Notes: a model not told the origin generated them from the letters alone. Shown: positions 1 to 5,988, numbered from the stretch's first letter. The stretch is 6,080 nt of DNA from Bifidobacterium breve (GCA_943324025.2 CALPKA020000037.1:1-6080), one strand, 5' to 3'. Program-made: numbers and translations.

Positions 1-162
1 AGAGCTAGCCGTAAACCAAAGTTTAAGGTTCGCGGTTATACAAGATGCCAACGTTGTGGCCGCGTTCATTCGGTCTATCAAAAATTTGGTATTTGCCGTA
101 TTTGCTTCCGCGAAATGGCACATGCTGGAGAGCTACCAGGTATCACCAAGGCTTCTTGGTAA
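1..162 (+). CDS. rpsN: 30S ribosomal protein S14, zinc-binding (type Z) form, 3' part
   Basis: Frame 1 is open from the first base to a TAA at 160-162 and gives 53 residues. The full type Z protein is usually 61 residues, so about 8 N-terminal residues lie before the window. S14 is a late-assembling protein of the 30S head that contacts 16S rRNA. Visible landmarks are [13 protein letters not shown], two zinc knuckles (visible residues C16-x2-C19 and C32-x2-C35), and the typical ending [17 protein letters not shown]. All four zinc cysteines are present, so this is the C+ paralogue rather than the longer zinc-free form. It lies upstream of rpsH in the standard spc order. Identification is firm; only the start is missing. 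Confidence 0.96.
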   Translation, partial: RASRKPKFKVRGYTRCQRCGRVHSVYQKFGICRICFREMAHAGELPGITKASW

Positions 163-241
163 TACAAAACCCAACTATCAACTACGAAGCAGGTCCGCAA
201 AATTGCGGAAACCATTTCGAGAAAGGCCAGAGGCCAAAGTA
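163..241 (+). promoter_or_regulatory. rpsN-rpsH spacer with two inverted repeats and the rpsH ribosome binding site
   Basis: This 79-base gap is long compared with the 0-4 base gaps that follow it. It contains a perfect inverted repeat at 194-209 (TCCGCA-AAAT-TGCGGA, 6 bp stem, 4-base loop). A second one lies at 225-235 (GGCC-AGA-GGCC, 4 G-C pairs, 3-base loop). The likely Shine-Dalgarno of rpsH, AGAGG at 229-233, lies in the loop and 3' arm of the second repeat, 8 bases before the ATG at 242. The repeats are seen directly; that they fold in mRNA or control translation is inference. No convincing promoter or T-tract terminator is seen. Confidence 0.5.
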
Positions 242-646
242 ATGACAATGACAGATCCGATCGCAGACATGCTTGCACGTTTGCGTAATGCCAACTCGGC
301 TTACCATGACAAGGTTTCGATGCCTTCGTCCTCGGTTAAAGCACGAATTGCAGAGATATTAAAACAAGAGGGATTTATCTCTGGTTTTCATATTGAAAGC
401 AATCCAACTGGGTTTGGCAAAACTCTAGTTTTAGATCTTAAGTTTGGTTCAAACCGCGAGCGATCAATTGCTGGTCTTCGCCGAGTTTCAAAACCAGGAC
501 TACGTGTTTATGCAAAATCAACTGCACTACCTAAGGTATTAGGTGGATTAGGTGTAGCAATTATTTCAACCTCCTCTGGTTTGCTGACTGATAAGCAAGC
601 CAATAAGCAAGGTGTAGGCGGAGAAGTTCTCGCCTACGTATGGTGA
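242..646 (+). CDS. rpsH: 30S ribosomal protein S8
   Basis: S8 is a primary 16S rRNA-binding protein of the 30S platform, and in several bacteria it also represses spc operon translation. The 134-residue product has the usual length and begins [20 protein letters not shown], as actinobacterial S8 proteins do. The family's RNA-binding C-terminal region is clear: [18 protein letters not shown], then STSSG at residues 109-113, and the ending [12 protein letters not shown] chose the ATG at 242 because it fits the family N-terminus and has AGAGG 8 bases upstream. A second in-frame ATG at 248 is possible but further from that site. The frame stays open upstream to an ATG at 56, but that stretch overlaps rpsN and is not S8-like. 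rplF follows after 4 bases. Confidence 0.98.
   Translation: MTMTDPIADMLARLRNANSAYHDKVSMPSSSVKARIAEILKQEGFISGFHIESNPTGFGKTLVLDLKFGSNRERSIAGLRRVSKPGLRVYAKSTALPKVLGGLGVAIISTSSGLLTDKQANKQGVGGEVLAYVW
614..637 (+). repeat. Inverted repeat at the 3' end of rpsH, just before the rplF ribosome binding site
   Basis: GTAGGC (614-619) is the exact reverse complement of GCCTAC (632-637). Inside it, GAG (621-623) pairs with CTC (629-631) around the loop AAGTT, leaving G620 as a single bulge. This gives a 9 bp stem, with two possible G-U pairs extending it outward. It ends 4 bases before GGTGAT (642-647), the probable rplF Shine-Dalgarno. The bases encode the conserved S8 ending, so the repeat may be a by-product of coding constraint. 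Confidence 0.4.
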
Positions 647-650
647 TCTG

Positions 651-1190
651 ATGTCACGTATTGGAAAAATGCCAATCACAATTCCATCTGGAGTTGAGGT
701 AAATGTTGCTGGTCAATCTGTTTCAGTAAAGGGTCCAAAGGGAACTTTGACTCATGTACTTGCTGAACCAATTGCAGCTAAGCAAGATGGTTCAACTCTT
801 ACAATCTCTCGTCCAAATGAGACACGTGAAGCACGTTCACTTCACGGAATGTCTCGCACCATGATCTCAAACATGATCGAGGGTGTGACAAAGGGATATA
901 CCAAGAAAATTAATATCGTTGGTGTTGGTTACAAAGTTGCAGCAAAGGGTAAAGACCTTGAGTTTGCACTTGGTTACAGCCATCCAATTAATTTTATTGC
1001 CGATGAAGGAATCACTTTCAAAATTGATTCCCCAACTGAAATTACGGTAGTAGGAATCAACAAGCAATTAGTTGGTGAGACTGCTGCGAAGATTCAAAAA
1101 CTTCGTAAATCAGATCCTTACAAAGGTAAGGGTCTACATCTGGAAGGCGCTCATATTCGCCGCAAGCAAGGAAAGACAGGTAAGAAATAA
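651..1190 (+). CDS. rplF: 50S ribosomal protein L6
   Basis: L6 binds 23S rRNA near the base of the L7/L12 stalk and the sarcin-ricin loop, where translation factors act. The 179-residue product matches the normal family length. It has two repeated alpha/beta domains, roughly residues 1-82 and 83-179. The N-terminus [17 protein letters not shown] is typical, and the L6 signature appears as SDPYKGKGL at residues 154-162, followed by the basic tail [11 protein letters not shown]. The ATG at 651 is 4 bases after the rpsH stop. GGTGAT at 642-647 is complementary to the 16S rRNA tail (AUCACC) but leaves a spacer of only 3 bases, so translation may depend partly on ribosomes finishing rpsH. The stop codon shares one base with the rplR start. 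Confidence 0.98.
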   Translation: MSRIGKMPITIPSGVEVNVAGQSVSVKGPKGTLTHVLAEPIAAKQDGSTLTISRPNETREARSLHGMSRTMISNMIEGVTKGYTKKINIVGVGYKVAAKGKDLEFALGYSHPINFIADEGITFKIDSPTEITVVGINKQLVGETAAKIQKLRKSDPYKGKGLHLEGAHIRRKQGKTGKK

Positions 1191-1567
1191 TGGCTATCGG
1201 TTATAAGGTCGTTAAGGGTTCACCAACAAAGGCCCGTGCCCGTCGTCACTTCCGTCTGCGCAAGCGAGTAGTTGGCACGCCAGATCGTCCACGCCTAGTT
1301 GTTTCCCGCTCTGCCCGCCATTTATTTGTGCAGGTAGTTGATGATTCAACTTCAAAGACTTTAGCTTCTGCCTCCACAATGGAGAAAGAGTTGCGCGCAT
1401 TTGCTGGTGATAAAACCGCAAAGGCAAAGCAGGTTGGCGAGTTAATCGCAAAGCGTGCGAAAGAAAAAGGAATTTCTACTGTGGTCTTCGATCGCGGTGG
1501 TAATAAGTTCCACGGCCGAGTTGCAGCTGTTGCAACAAGTGCTCGTGCAAATGGATTGGAGTTCTAA
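1190..1567 (+). CDS. rplR: 50S ribosomal protein L18
   Basis: L18 binds 5S rRNA and helps dock it into the central protuberance of the 50S subunit. The 125-residue product is of normal size. It has a basic N-terminal arm rich in Arg and Lys (about residues 9-27), then the core with [12 protein letters not shown] (30-41), AQ-type helix [17 protein letters not shown] (78-94), and the conserved [16 protein letters not shown] (98-113) ending in GLEF. The ATG at 1190 overlaps the rplF stop as TAATG, and AGG at 1178-1180 lies 9 bases upstream. The overlap suggests translational coupling. It overlaps rpsE by one base in the same way. Confidence 0.97.
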   Translation: MAIGYKVVKGSPTKARARRHFRLRKRVVGTPDRPRLVVSRSARHLFVQVVDDSTSKTLASASTMEKELRAFAGDKTAKAKQVGELIAKRAKEKGISTVVFDRGGNKFHGRVAAVATSARANGLEF

Positions 1568-2190
1568 TGGCCGGTACATCAGCTACTAACACCGGTGCCC
1601 GTGAGGATAAGCCAAAGGGCGGACGCGAAAAGCGCGAACGTCGTGATGGTGATTTCCAAAAGGAAAAATCTCCATACACCGAGCGCGTGGTATTTATTAA
1701 TCGTGTTGCCAAGGTAGTTAAGGGTGGACGTCGTTTCTCCTTTACTGCATTAATTGTGGTTGGCGATGGCAAAGGAATGGTTGGCGTTGGATATGGAAAA
1801 GCCAAAGAGGTTCCACAAGCTATTGCTAAAGCAGTTGAAGATGGCAAGAAGAATTTCTTTAAGGTGCCATTACTAAATGGAACTATTCCTCATCCAGTTC
1901 AAGGGGAGAAAGCTGCCGGAGTTATTTTGCTTCGCCCAGCATCTCCTGGTACTGGTGTAATCGCTGGTGGTCCAGTTCGTGCAGTTCTTGAGTGCGCTGG
2001 AATTACTGACGTGTTATCAAAATCTTTAGGTTCAGGTAATCCAATCAATATGGTGCACGCAACAGCTGCTGCGCTTAAGATGTTGGAAAACCCAACTGCA
2101 ATTGCAGCTCGTCGTGGTCGCCCACTTGAGGATGTTGCACCTGCTGCGATTACTCGTTTGATTGCAGAGCAAGTAAAGGTTGGTGCCTAA
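1567..2190 (+). CDS. rpsE: 30S ribosomal protein S5
   Basis: S5 sits on the solvent side of the 30S subunit near the mRNA entry channel and influences decoding accuracy and helicase activity. The 207-residue protein has a charged, probably disordered N-terminal extension (about residues 1-36) of the kind common in actinobacteria. The double-stranded-RNA-binding-like S5 domain follows, with [18 protein letters not shown] at residues 53-70 and [15 protein letters not shown] at 72-86. The C-terminal domain has [15 protein letters not shown] (121-135) and [14 protein letters not shown] (153-166). GGAG at 1558-1561 lies 5 bases before the ATG at 1567, which overlaps the rplR stop as TAATG. The same arrangement is repeated at the rpmD junction. 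Confidence 0.98.
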   Translation: MAGTSATNTGAREDKPKGGREKRERRDGDFQKEKSPYTERVVFINRVAKVVKGGRRFSFTALIVVGDGKGMVGVGYGKAKEVPQAIAKAVEDGKKNFFKVPLLNGTIPHPVQGEKAAGVILLRPASPGTGVIAGGPVRAVLECAGITDVLSKSLGSGNPINMVHATAAALKMLENPTAIAARRGRPLEDVAPAAITRLIAEQVKVGA

Positions 2191-2372
2191 TGCCAAGATT
2201 AAAAGTTACTCAAATTAGATCTAAGGTTGGAAATCCTCCTGATCAACGAAACACTCTTCGCTCACTTGGTTTGAAGCGAATTGGTGATGTAGTTGTTAAG
2301 GAAGATCGTCCAGAGATTCGTGGCATGGTTTACTCCGTGCGTCATTTAATTGCTGTTGAGGAGGTTGAATAA
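2190..2372 (+). CDS. rpmD: 50S ribosomal protein L30
   Basis: L30 is a small single-domain 50S protein that contacts 23S rRNA. The 60-residue product has the normal bacterial length and carries the family core [10 protein letters not shown] (residues 5-14) and [18 protein letters not shown] (19-36), with the usual acidic end. The ATG at 2190 shares one base with the rpsE stop (TAATG), and AAAGG at 2175-2179 is 10 bases upstream. The place between rpsE and rplO is the standard spc position. L30 is absent from some bacterial lineages, so its presence here is a small but real data point. Confidence 0.96.
   Translation: MPRLKVTQIRSKVGNPPDQRNTLRSLGLKRIGDVVVKEDRPEIRGMVYSVRHLIAVEEVE
2358..2364 (+). 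promoter_or_regulatory. Strong ribosome binding site for rplO inside the end of rpmD
   Basis: GAGGAGG at 2358-2364 is a near-ideal Shine-Dalgarno sequence, 10 bases before the rplO ATG at 2375. It is the strongest such site in the window. It lies within codons for the VEEVE end of L30, so the coding sequence and the binding site share the same bases. Confidence 0.75.
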
Positions 2373-2374
2373 CA

Positions 2375-2815
2375 ATGGTGCTAAAGGTTCATCATTTACG
2401 TCCAGCTCCTGGAGCTAAAAAAGCTAAGACTCGTAAGGGTCGTGGTGAGGCTTCTAAGGGAAAGACTGCCGGACGTGGCGGTAAAGGAACTCGTGCTCGT
2501 AACGTAGTTCGCGCAGGATTTGAGGGCGGTCAGCTGCCACTAGTAATGCGTTTACCTAAACTTCGCGGATTTAAGAATCCTGAAAGAGTTGAATACCAGG
2601 CTGTAAATATCTCAACTATTAACTCACTTTACCCAAAGGGTGGAGATGTAACAGTTGAAGATTTAGTGAAAAAGGGTGCGGCTCGCAAGGGTCATCCAGT
2701 TAAGGTACTTGGTAATGGCGATATTTCTGTCAAAGTTACTGTAGTAGCTCATGCATTCTCAACATCAGCAACTGCAAAGATTTCAGCTGCTGGCGGATCC
2801 GCAAAGACACTTTAA
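2375..2815 (+). CDS. rplO: 50S ribosomal protein L15
   Basis: L15 is an assembly protein of the 50S subunit with a long basic N-terminal extension that threads into 23S rRNA. The 146-residue product matches the family length. The N-terminal part has [11 protein letters not shown], then a Gly/Arg/Lys-rich stretch including [10 protein letters not shown] (33-42) and [10 protein letters not shown] (47-56). The C-terminal domain has [21 protein letters not shown] (109-129) and the closing AAGGSAKTL. It starts 2 bases after the rpmD stop behind a strong GAGGAGG site. A 33-base spacer separates its TAA from the secY start at 2849, with no terminator-like structure there, so read-through into secY is expected. 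Confidence 0.97.
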   Translation: MVLKVHHLRPAPGAKKAKTRKGRGEASKGKTAGRGGKGTRARNVVRAGFEGGQLPLVMRLPKLRGFKNPERVEYQAVNISTINSLYPKGGDVTVEDLVKKGAARKGHPVKVLGNGDISVKVTVVAHAFSTSATAKISAAGGSAKTL

Positions 2816-2831
2816 GAATTTTGAATAGAAC

Positions 2832-2839
2832 GAAAGGGG
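2832..2839 (+). promoter_or_regulatory. Ribosome binding site that helps choose the secY start
   Basis: GAAAGGGG at 2832-2839 resembles the Shine-Dalgarno consensus, with GAAAGG matching the complement of the 16S rRNA tail. It lies 6 bases before the TTG at 2846 and 9 bases before the TTG at 2849. Both spacings are workable, so spacing alone does not settle the start. No ATG or GTG start lies close by in the secY frame. Confidence 0.65.
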
Positions 2840-2848
2840 AAGATCTTG

Positions 2849-4144
2849 TTGTTATCAGCATTTGGTAAGGCGTTTAAGACGCCAGATTTGCGTAAGAAGA
2901 TTTTCTTCACCCTTTCGATCATGGCGCTTTTCCGATTGGGTTCAGTAATTCCAACCCCTGGTGTTTCATATGTGAATGTGCAGGAGTGTTTAGCGACTGC
3001 AAATACCGGTGGATTATTTGGATTGATCAACCTATTTAGCGGTGGCGCATTACTTCAATTAAGTGTGTTCGCACTTGGAATCATGCCTTACATCACCAGC
3101 TCAATTATTGTTCAGTTGTTAACGGTAGTAATTCCTCGTTTTGAAACTTTGAAAAAAGAGGGTCAATCCGGAACTGCCAAGTTAACTCAATACACTCGCT
3201 ACCTAACAATTGGCTTGGCGATCTTGCAATCAACTGGCTTAATTGCAGTGGCAAGAATTACCGGCAGAATCTTCCCAAATTGCTCACTTCCAATTATTCC
3301 TGACACCTCATGGCAGCGAATCATCACCATGATTGCAGTTATGACTGCGGGAACCTCAGTAATTATGTGGTTGGGTGAGTTAATCACTGACCGTGGAGTT
3401 GGAAATGGAATGTCCATTTTGATTTTCACATCAATTGCAGCAGGTTTTCCTGGACAACTTTGGTCAATCAAATTACAAAAGGGTTGGTTTGCATTCCTAT
3501 TTATCTTGGCAGTTGGCGTTCTAATTGTTGCAGCTGTTGTTTTCGTGGAGCAGGCACAACGAAGAATTCCAGTTCAATATGCAAAGCGTCAGGTTGGTCG
3601 TCAGCAATACGGCGGAACCAGCACCTATATTCCAATTAAGGTGAACCAATCTGGAGTTATTCCAGTAATTTTCGCATCCTCATTGCTTTATATTCCATCT
3701 TTGGTTGTTAACTTCAGTGGCAGCCAAGCTGCTTGGGCAACATGGATATCTAAGAACTTAGTAAGCGGAGATAACTTCTTCTATATTGGTGTTTATGCAC
3801 TGCTAATTGTTTTCTTTACCTACTTCTATGTCGCAATCACATTTAATCCAGATGAGGTTTCTGACAATATGAAGCAGTATGGTGGTTTTATTCCAGGAAT
3901 TAGAGCTGGTAAGCCAACCTCTGAGTACTTGCAGTATGTGTTATCTAGAATTACTGCACCAGGTGCGCTTTATCTTTCAATTGTTGCGATCATTCCATTT
4001 ATCGCATTAATTCTTTTCCAGGCTTCACAAAACTTCCCATTCGGAGGAACTGCTATTTTGATCGTTGTTGGTGTTGGTCTAGATACTGCCAAGCAGATTG
4101 AATCTCAACTACAACAACGTTCCTATGAGGGGTTCTTGCGCTAA
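2849..4144 (+). CDS. secY: Preprotein translocase subunit SecY
   Basis: SecY is the membrane channel of the Sec pathway and exports or inserts unfolded proteins together with SecE, SecG and the motor SecA. The 431-residue product shows the expected ten hydrophobic segments, near residues 17-35, 64-90, 116-137, 156-176, 187-205, 212-233, 267-288, 310-331, 368-390 and 397-415. Recognisable motifs are the plug/second-helix region GGALLQLSVFALGIMPYITS (65-84), GELITDRGVGNGMSI (176-190), KVNQSGVIPVIFASSLL (264-280) and the SecA-contacting cytoplasmic loop YGGFIPGIRAGKPTSEYL (344-361). Two adjacent TTG codons, 2846 and 2849, can start it. I prefer 2849 because it gives MLSAFGKAFKTPDL, matching the remembered actinobacterial pattern ML.AF..AFKTPDL; 2846 would add one residue. 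The stop overlaps the adk start by one base. Confidence 0.97.
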   Translation: MLSAFGKAFKTPDLRKKIFFTLSIMALFRLGSVIPTPGVSYVNVQECLATANTGGLFGLINLFSGGALLQLSVFALGIMPYITSSIIVQLLTVVIPRFETLKKEGQSGTAKLTQYTRYLTIGLAILQSTGLIAVARITGRIFPNCSLPIIPDTSWQRIITMIAVMTAGTSVIMWLGELITDRGVGNGMSILIFTSIAAGFPGQLWSIKLQKGWFAFLFILAVGVLIVAAVVFVEQAQRRIPVQYAKRQVGRQQYGGTSTYIPIKVNQSGVIPVIFASSLLYIPSLVVNFSGSQAAWATWISKNLVSGDNFFYIGVYALLIVFFTYFYVAITFNPDEVSDNMKQYGGFIPGIRAGKPTSEYLQYVLSRITAPGALYLSIVAIIPFIALILFQASQNFPFGGTAILIVVGVGLDTAKQIESQLQQRSYEGFLR

Positions 4145-4785
4145 TGCGATTAATCCTGGTTGGACCACCAGGTGCTGGTAAAGGAACACAAGCAGTTCAC
4201 CTAGCTGCTCATTACAAAATTCCACACATTTCAACTGGCGATATTTTTCGTGCAAATTTAAAAAATGGCACCGAGTTAGGCAAACAAGCCCAAAGCTTTA
4301 TGGATAAGGGCGAGTTAGTTCCAGACTCAGTAACCAATGAAATGGTTAAAGATCGCCTTGGAAATGCCGATGTTGCCAATGGCTTCCTACTTGATGGCTT
4401 TCCACGTAATACCAATCAAGCTCAGGTTTTAGATTCAATCCTTTCAGAAAAGAAGATGCCACTAGATGCAGTGCTGGAATTAAAGATTGATAATGCAGAG
4501 ATTATTAAACGGCTAGCAGGTCGTCGCACCTGTCGTGGATGTGGTGCTTCATCACATGTTGTATTTGAAAAACCAAAAGTTGATGGTGTTTGCGATAAGT
4601 GCCAAGGTCAGTTGTATCAAAGAGAAGATGACAAAGAAGAGGTTATCGCTCGCCGGCTTGAGATTTATACCCAACAGACTGCGCCAATTGTTGAGTTTTA
4701 TAAATCAGCTGGTTTATTAAAAAATATCTCAGCGCTAGGTGATGTTGCTGAGATTACCAAAACAGCTATCTCAATTTTAGGTTAG
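4144..4785 (+). CDS. adk: Adenylate kinase with a zinc-finger LID domain
   Basis: Adenylate kinase is a cytoplasmic enzyme that interconverts ATP + AMP and two ADP. The 213-residue product has the long-form architecture. The P-loop is GPPGAGKGT (residues 7-15), the AMP-binding region includes STGD (30-33) and R36, and DGFPR lies at 84-88. The LID (about 122-160) carries CRGC (130-133) and CDKC (150-153), the same spacing and numbering as the four zinc cysteines of the Bacillus-type enzyme. Catalytic arginines R123, R160 and R171 are in their family positions. The zinc LID is structural and replaces the hydrogen-bonded LID of the E. coli type. The ATG at 4144 overlaps the secY stop (TAATG). 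Neighbouring secY and map is the common gram-positive and actinobacterial order. Confidence 0.98.
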   Translation: MRLILVGPPGAGKGTQAVHLAAHYKIPHISTGDIFRANLKNGTELGKQAQSFMDKGELVPDSVTNEMVKDRLGNADVANGFLLDGFPRNTNQAQVLDSILSEKKMPLDAVLELKIDNAEIIKRLAGRRTCRGCGASSHVVFEKPKVDGVCDKCQGQLYQREDDKEEVIARRLEIYTQQTAPIVEFYKSAGLLKNISALGDVAEITKTAISILG

Positions 4786-4789
4786 TAAA

Positions 4790-5599
4790 ATGGCAATTGA
4801 GGTAAAGAATTTAGAGCAATTAAAATCCATGCGAAAAGCTGGCTTGGTTGTGGCCGATACCTTGGAGCTACTTAAGAGATCTGCTCAAATTGGCATGACA
4901 ACTTTAGAGTTAGATGAAATTGCGGCAACAAATTTAGTAAAGCATGGGGCAACCTCATCCTTTCTTGGCTACCACGGGTTTCCTGCGGTGATCTGCGCAT
5001 CAGTAAATGAAGAGGTTGTTCACGGCATCCCAAATAAAAGAAAACTTGTTTCCGGAGATCTTTTGTCTATTGATTTTGGCGCCATCATTGAAGGCTGGCA
5101 TGGTGATGCTGCAATCTCATTTGGGTTAGGAGAGATTGATCCAGCTGATCAAAAGTTAATGGATGTTTGTCAGGAATCGATGTGGCGGGGAATTGCTGCA
5201 GGTAAGAAGGGTGCAAAGTTAACTGATATCTCAGCTGCAATTGAGGGTTACATAAACTCCCAAGGTAAGTATGGAATTTTGCGTGAGTATGGTGGTCATG
5301 GCATTGGTAGTGCAATGCATCAAGAGCCACATATTTTAAATTTTGGACCAGCTGGAAATGGTCCTGAATTAATTGAGGGTATGGCACTTGCCATTGAACC
5401 AATGATCACTAGGGGCCATGAACGCACTAAAGTTTTAAGTGATGATTGGACTGTGGTCTCACATGATTCATCAAAGGGTGCTCACTTTGAACACAGCTAC
5501 ACAATTGCACCTGATGGCAAAGTTTTCGTATTAACGGCAAAAGATGGTGGCCAAGAGCAGTTGGCTCGATTGGGCGTTGAGATCTCAGATTTGATCTGA
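4790..5599 (+). CDS. map: Methionine aminopeptidase, type I
   Basis: This cytoplasmic metalloenzyme removes the initiator methionine from new proteins when the second residue is small. The 269-residue product is close to the usual type Ia length and lacks the N-terminal SH3-binding extension seen in some actinobacterial paralogues. All five metal ligands can be placed: D95 (in SIDFGA), D106 (in HGDAA), H170 (in YGGHGIG), E203 (in IEPM) and E234 (in FEHS). The substrate-pocket histidines are H78 (VVHGIP) and H177 (AMHQEPHI). The ATG at 4790 lies 4 bases after the adk stop, with a weak AGG (4779-4781) 8 bases upstream, so coupling to adk translation is likely. The TGA sits in a short inverted repeat, and a 131-base gap follows. 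Confidence 0.98.
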   Translation: MAIEVKNLEQLKSMRKAGLVVADTLELLKRSAQIGMTTLELDEIAATNLVKHGATSSFLGYHGFPAVICASVNEEVVHGIPNKRKLVSGDLLSIDFGAIIEGWHGDAAISFGLGEIDPADQKLMDVCQESMWRGIAAGKKGAKLTDISAAIEGYINSQGKYGILREYGGHGIGSAMHQEPHILNFGPAGNGPELIEGMALAIEPMITRGHERTKVLSDDWTVVSHDSSKGAHFEHSYTIAPDGKVFVLTAKDGGQEQLARLGVEISDLI

Positions 5600-5615
5600 T
5601 TTGCACCCGATTTTC

Positions 5616-5656
5616 CCGCATGGATTTGGGCGATCTTGAGCGGATTTTTCTTTTTT
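5616..5656 (+). terminator. Possible Rho-independent terminator after map
   Basis: CCGC (5616-5619) can pair with GCGG (5640-5643), and inside it GGAT (5622-5625) with ATCT (5633-5636), with one G-U pair, around a 7-base loop. An internal loop separates the two helices. The 3' arm is followed by TTTTTCTTTTTT (5645-5656), eleven T in twelve bases. The T-tract is striking, but the stem is short and interrupted, so termination is likely to be partial if it occurs. The placement, directly between map and a gene with its own candidate promoter, fits an attenuating or partial terminator. Confidence 0.42.
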
Positions 5657-5674
5657 ACCCACCCCGCCTAAACT
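5646..5674 (+). promoter_or_regulatory. Weak candidate promoter for infA-rpmJ
   Basis: TAAACT at 5669-5674 resembles the actinobacterial -10 pattern TANNNT. The hexamer 17 bases upstream, TTTTCT (5646-5651), is a poor -35 match to TTGACA. TTGAGC at 5636-5641 is a better -35 but lies 27 bases away, which is too far. If TAAACT is used, transcription would begin near 5680, giving a leader of about 50 bases before infA. Another AT-rich hexamer, TAATTT at 5703-5708, has no matching -35. The case rests mostly on position: this is the only gap over 100 bases. Confidence 0.33.
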
Positions 5675-5682
5675 AACCCTCC

Positions 5683-5725
5683 TGCCTCGAAAGAGGTAAA
5701 CCTAATTTAGAACAGAAAAGTAGGT
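5683..5725 (+). promoter_or_regulatory. infA leader: GAAA-loop hairpin and pairing that could cover the ribosome binding site
   Basis: CCTC-GAAA-GAGG (5685-5696) is a perfect short hairpin with a GNRA-type tetraloop, extendable outward by a G-U and a T-A pair (5683-5698). Downstream, ACCTA (5700-5704) is the exact reverse complement of TAGGT (5721-5725), which contains the core of the infA Shine-Dalgarno AGTAGG (5719-5724). The two helices do not exclude each other. The complementarity is seen directly; any regulatory effect is inference, and the second helix is only 5 bp. Confidence 0.35.
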
Positions 5726-5730
5726 ATCGC

Positions 5731-5952
5731 TTGGCCAAGAAAGACGGTGCAATTGAAATCGAAGGCACTGTTGCTGAAGCATTACCTAACGCAATGTTCC
5801 GAGTTGAGTTAACAAATGGACACAAAGTTTTAGCACACATCAGCGGAAAGATGCGACAGAACTACATTCGCATTTTGCCGGAGGATAAAGTGATTGTTGA
5901 ACTTAGTCCATATGACCTCACCAGAGGTCGAATTATTTATCGTTACAAATAA
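5731..5952 (+). CDS. infA: Translation initiation factor IF-1
   Basis: IF-1 is a single OB-fold (S1-like) protein that occupies the A site of the 30S subunit during initiation and works with IF-2 and IF-3. The 73-residue product has the exact family length, from [20 protein letters not shown] through [19 protein letters not shown] (34-52) to the invariant ending [15 protein letters not shown] (59-73). It starts at TTG: there is no nearby ATG or GTG in frame that keeps the MAKK N-terminus, and AGTAGG (5719-5724) is 6 bases upstream. A 131-base gap with possible terminator and promoter signals precedes it, so it may be transcribed partly on its own with rpmJ and the genes beyond. rpmJ follows after 36 bases. 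Confidence 0.97.
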   Translation: MAKKDGAIEIEGTVAEALPNAMFRVELTNGHKVLAHISGKMRQNYIRILPEDKVIVELSPYDLTRGRIIYRYK

Positions 5953-5976
5953 ATAATTTTTTAATCTTAAGTTGTT

Positions 5977-5983
5977 GGAAAGG
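5977..5983 (+). promoter_or_regulatory. Ribosome binding site fixing the rpmJ GTG start
   Basis: GGAAAGG at 5977-5983 is a good Shine-Dalgarno sequence 5 bases before the GTG at 5989. It sits in the 36-base A+T-rich spacer between infA and rpmJ (5953-5988), which has no promoter or terminator I can support. Confidence 0.65.
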
Positions 5984-5988
5984 TAATC

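Noticed and set aside
56..241. Upstream extension of the rpsH frame to an ATG at 56
   Set aside because: It overlaps the clearly coding end of rpsN in another frame, is not S8-like, and the family N-terminus [11 protein letters not shown] begins at 242 with a ribosome binding site.
45..242. 65-codon + strand open frame over the rpsN end
   Set aside because: It overlaps the real S14 frame, has no recognisable domain and runs across the spacer; it is a shadow frame.
1476..1847. 123-codon reverse-strand open frame across rplR-rpsE
   Set aside because: It lies antisense to two well-supported ribosomal protein genes and is low-complexity Pro/Ser/Thr/Arg-rich, as expected from the reverse of a Gly/Lys/Arg-rich coding region.
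1841..1870. Inverted repeat ATGGCA/TGCCAT with an inner AAGAA/TTCTT in rpsE
   Set aside because: It lies mid-gene in conserved S5 codons, has an asymmetric bulge and is not near a start or stop; probably chance.
2816..2848. Possible promoter or terminator between rplO and secY
   Set aside because: The gap has a TTGAAT-like hexamer but no -10 partner, no stem and no T-run; it reads as a simple leader with a ribosome binding site.
3199..3471. 90-codon reverse-strand open frame within secY
   Set aside because: It is antisense to SecY transmembrane segments 4-5 and has no start context or domain of its own.
4535..4720. 61-codon + strand open frame inside adk
   Set aside because: It is out of frame within the adenylate kinase LID and C-terminal part, with no recognisable product.
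5085..5402. 105-codon reverse-strand open frame within map
   Set aside because: It is antisense to the metal-ligand region of methionine aminopeptidase, His/Gln/Leu-rich, with no family resemblance.
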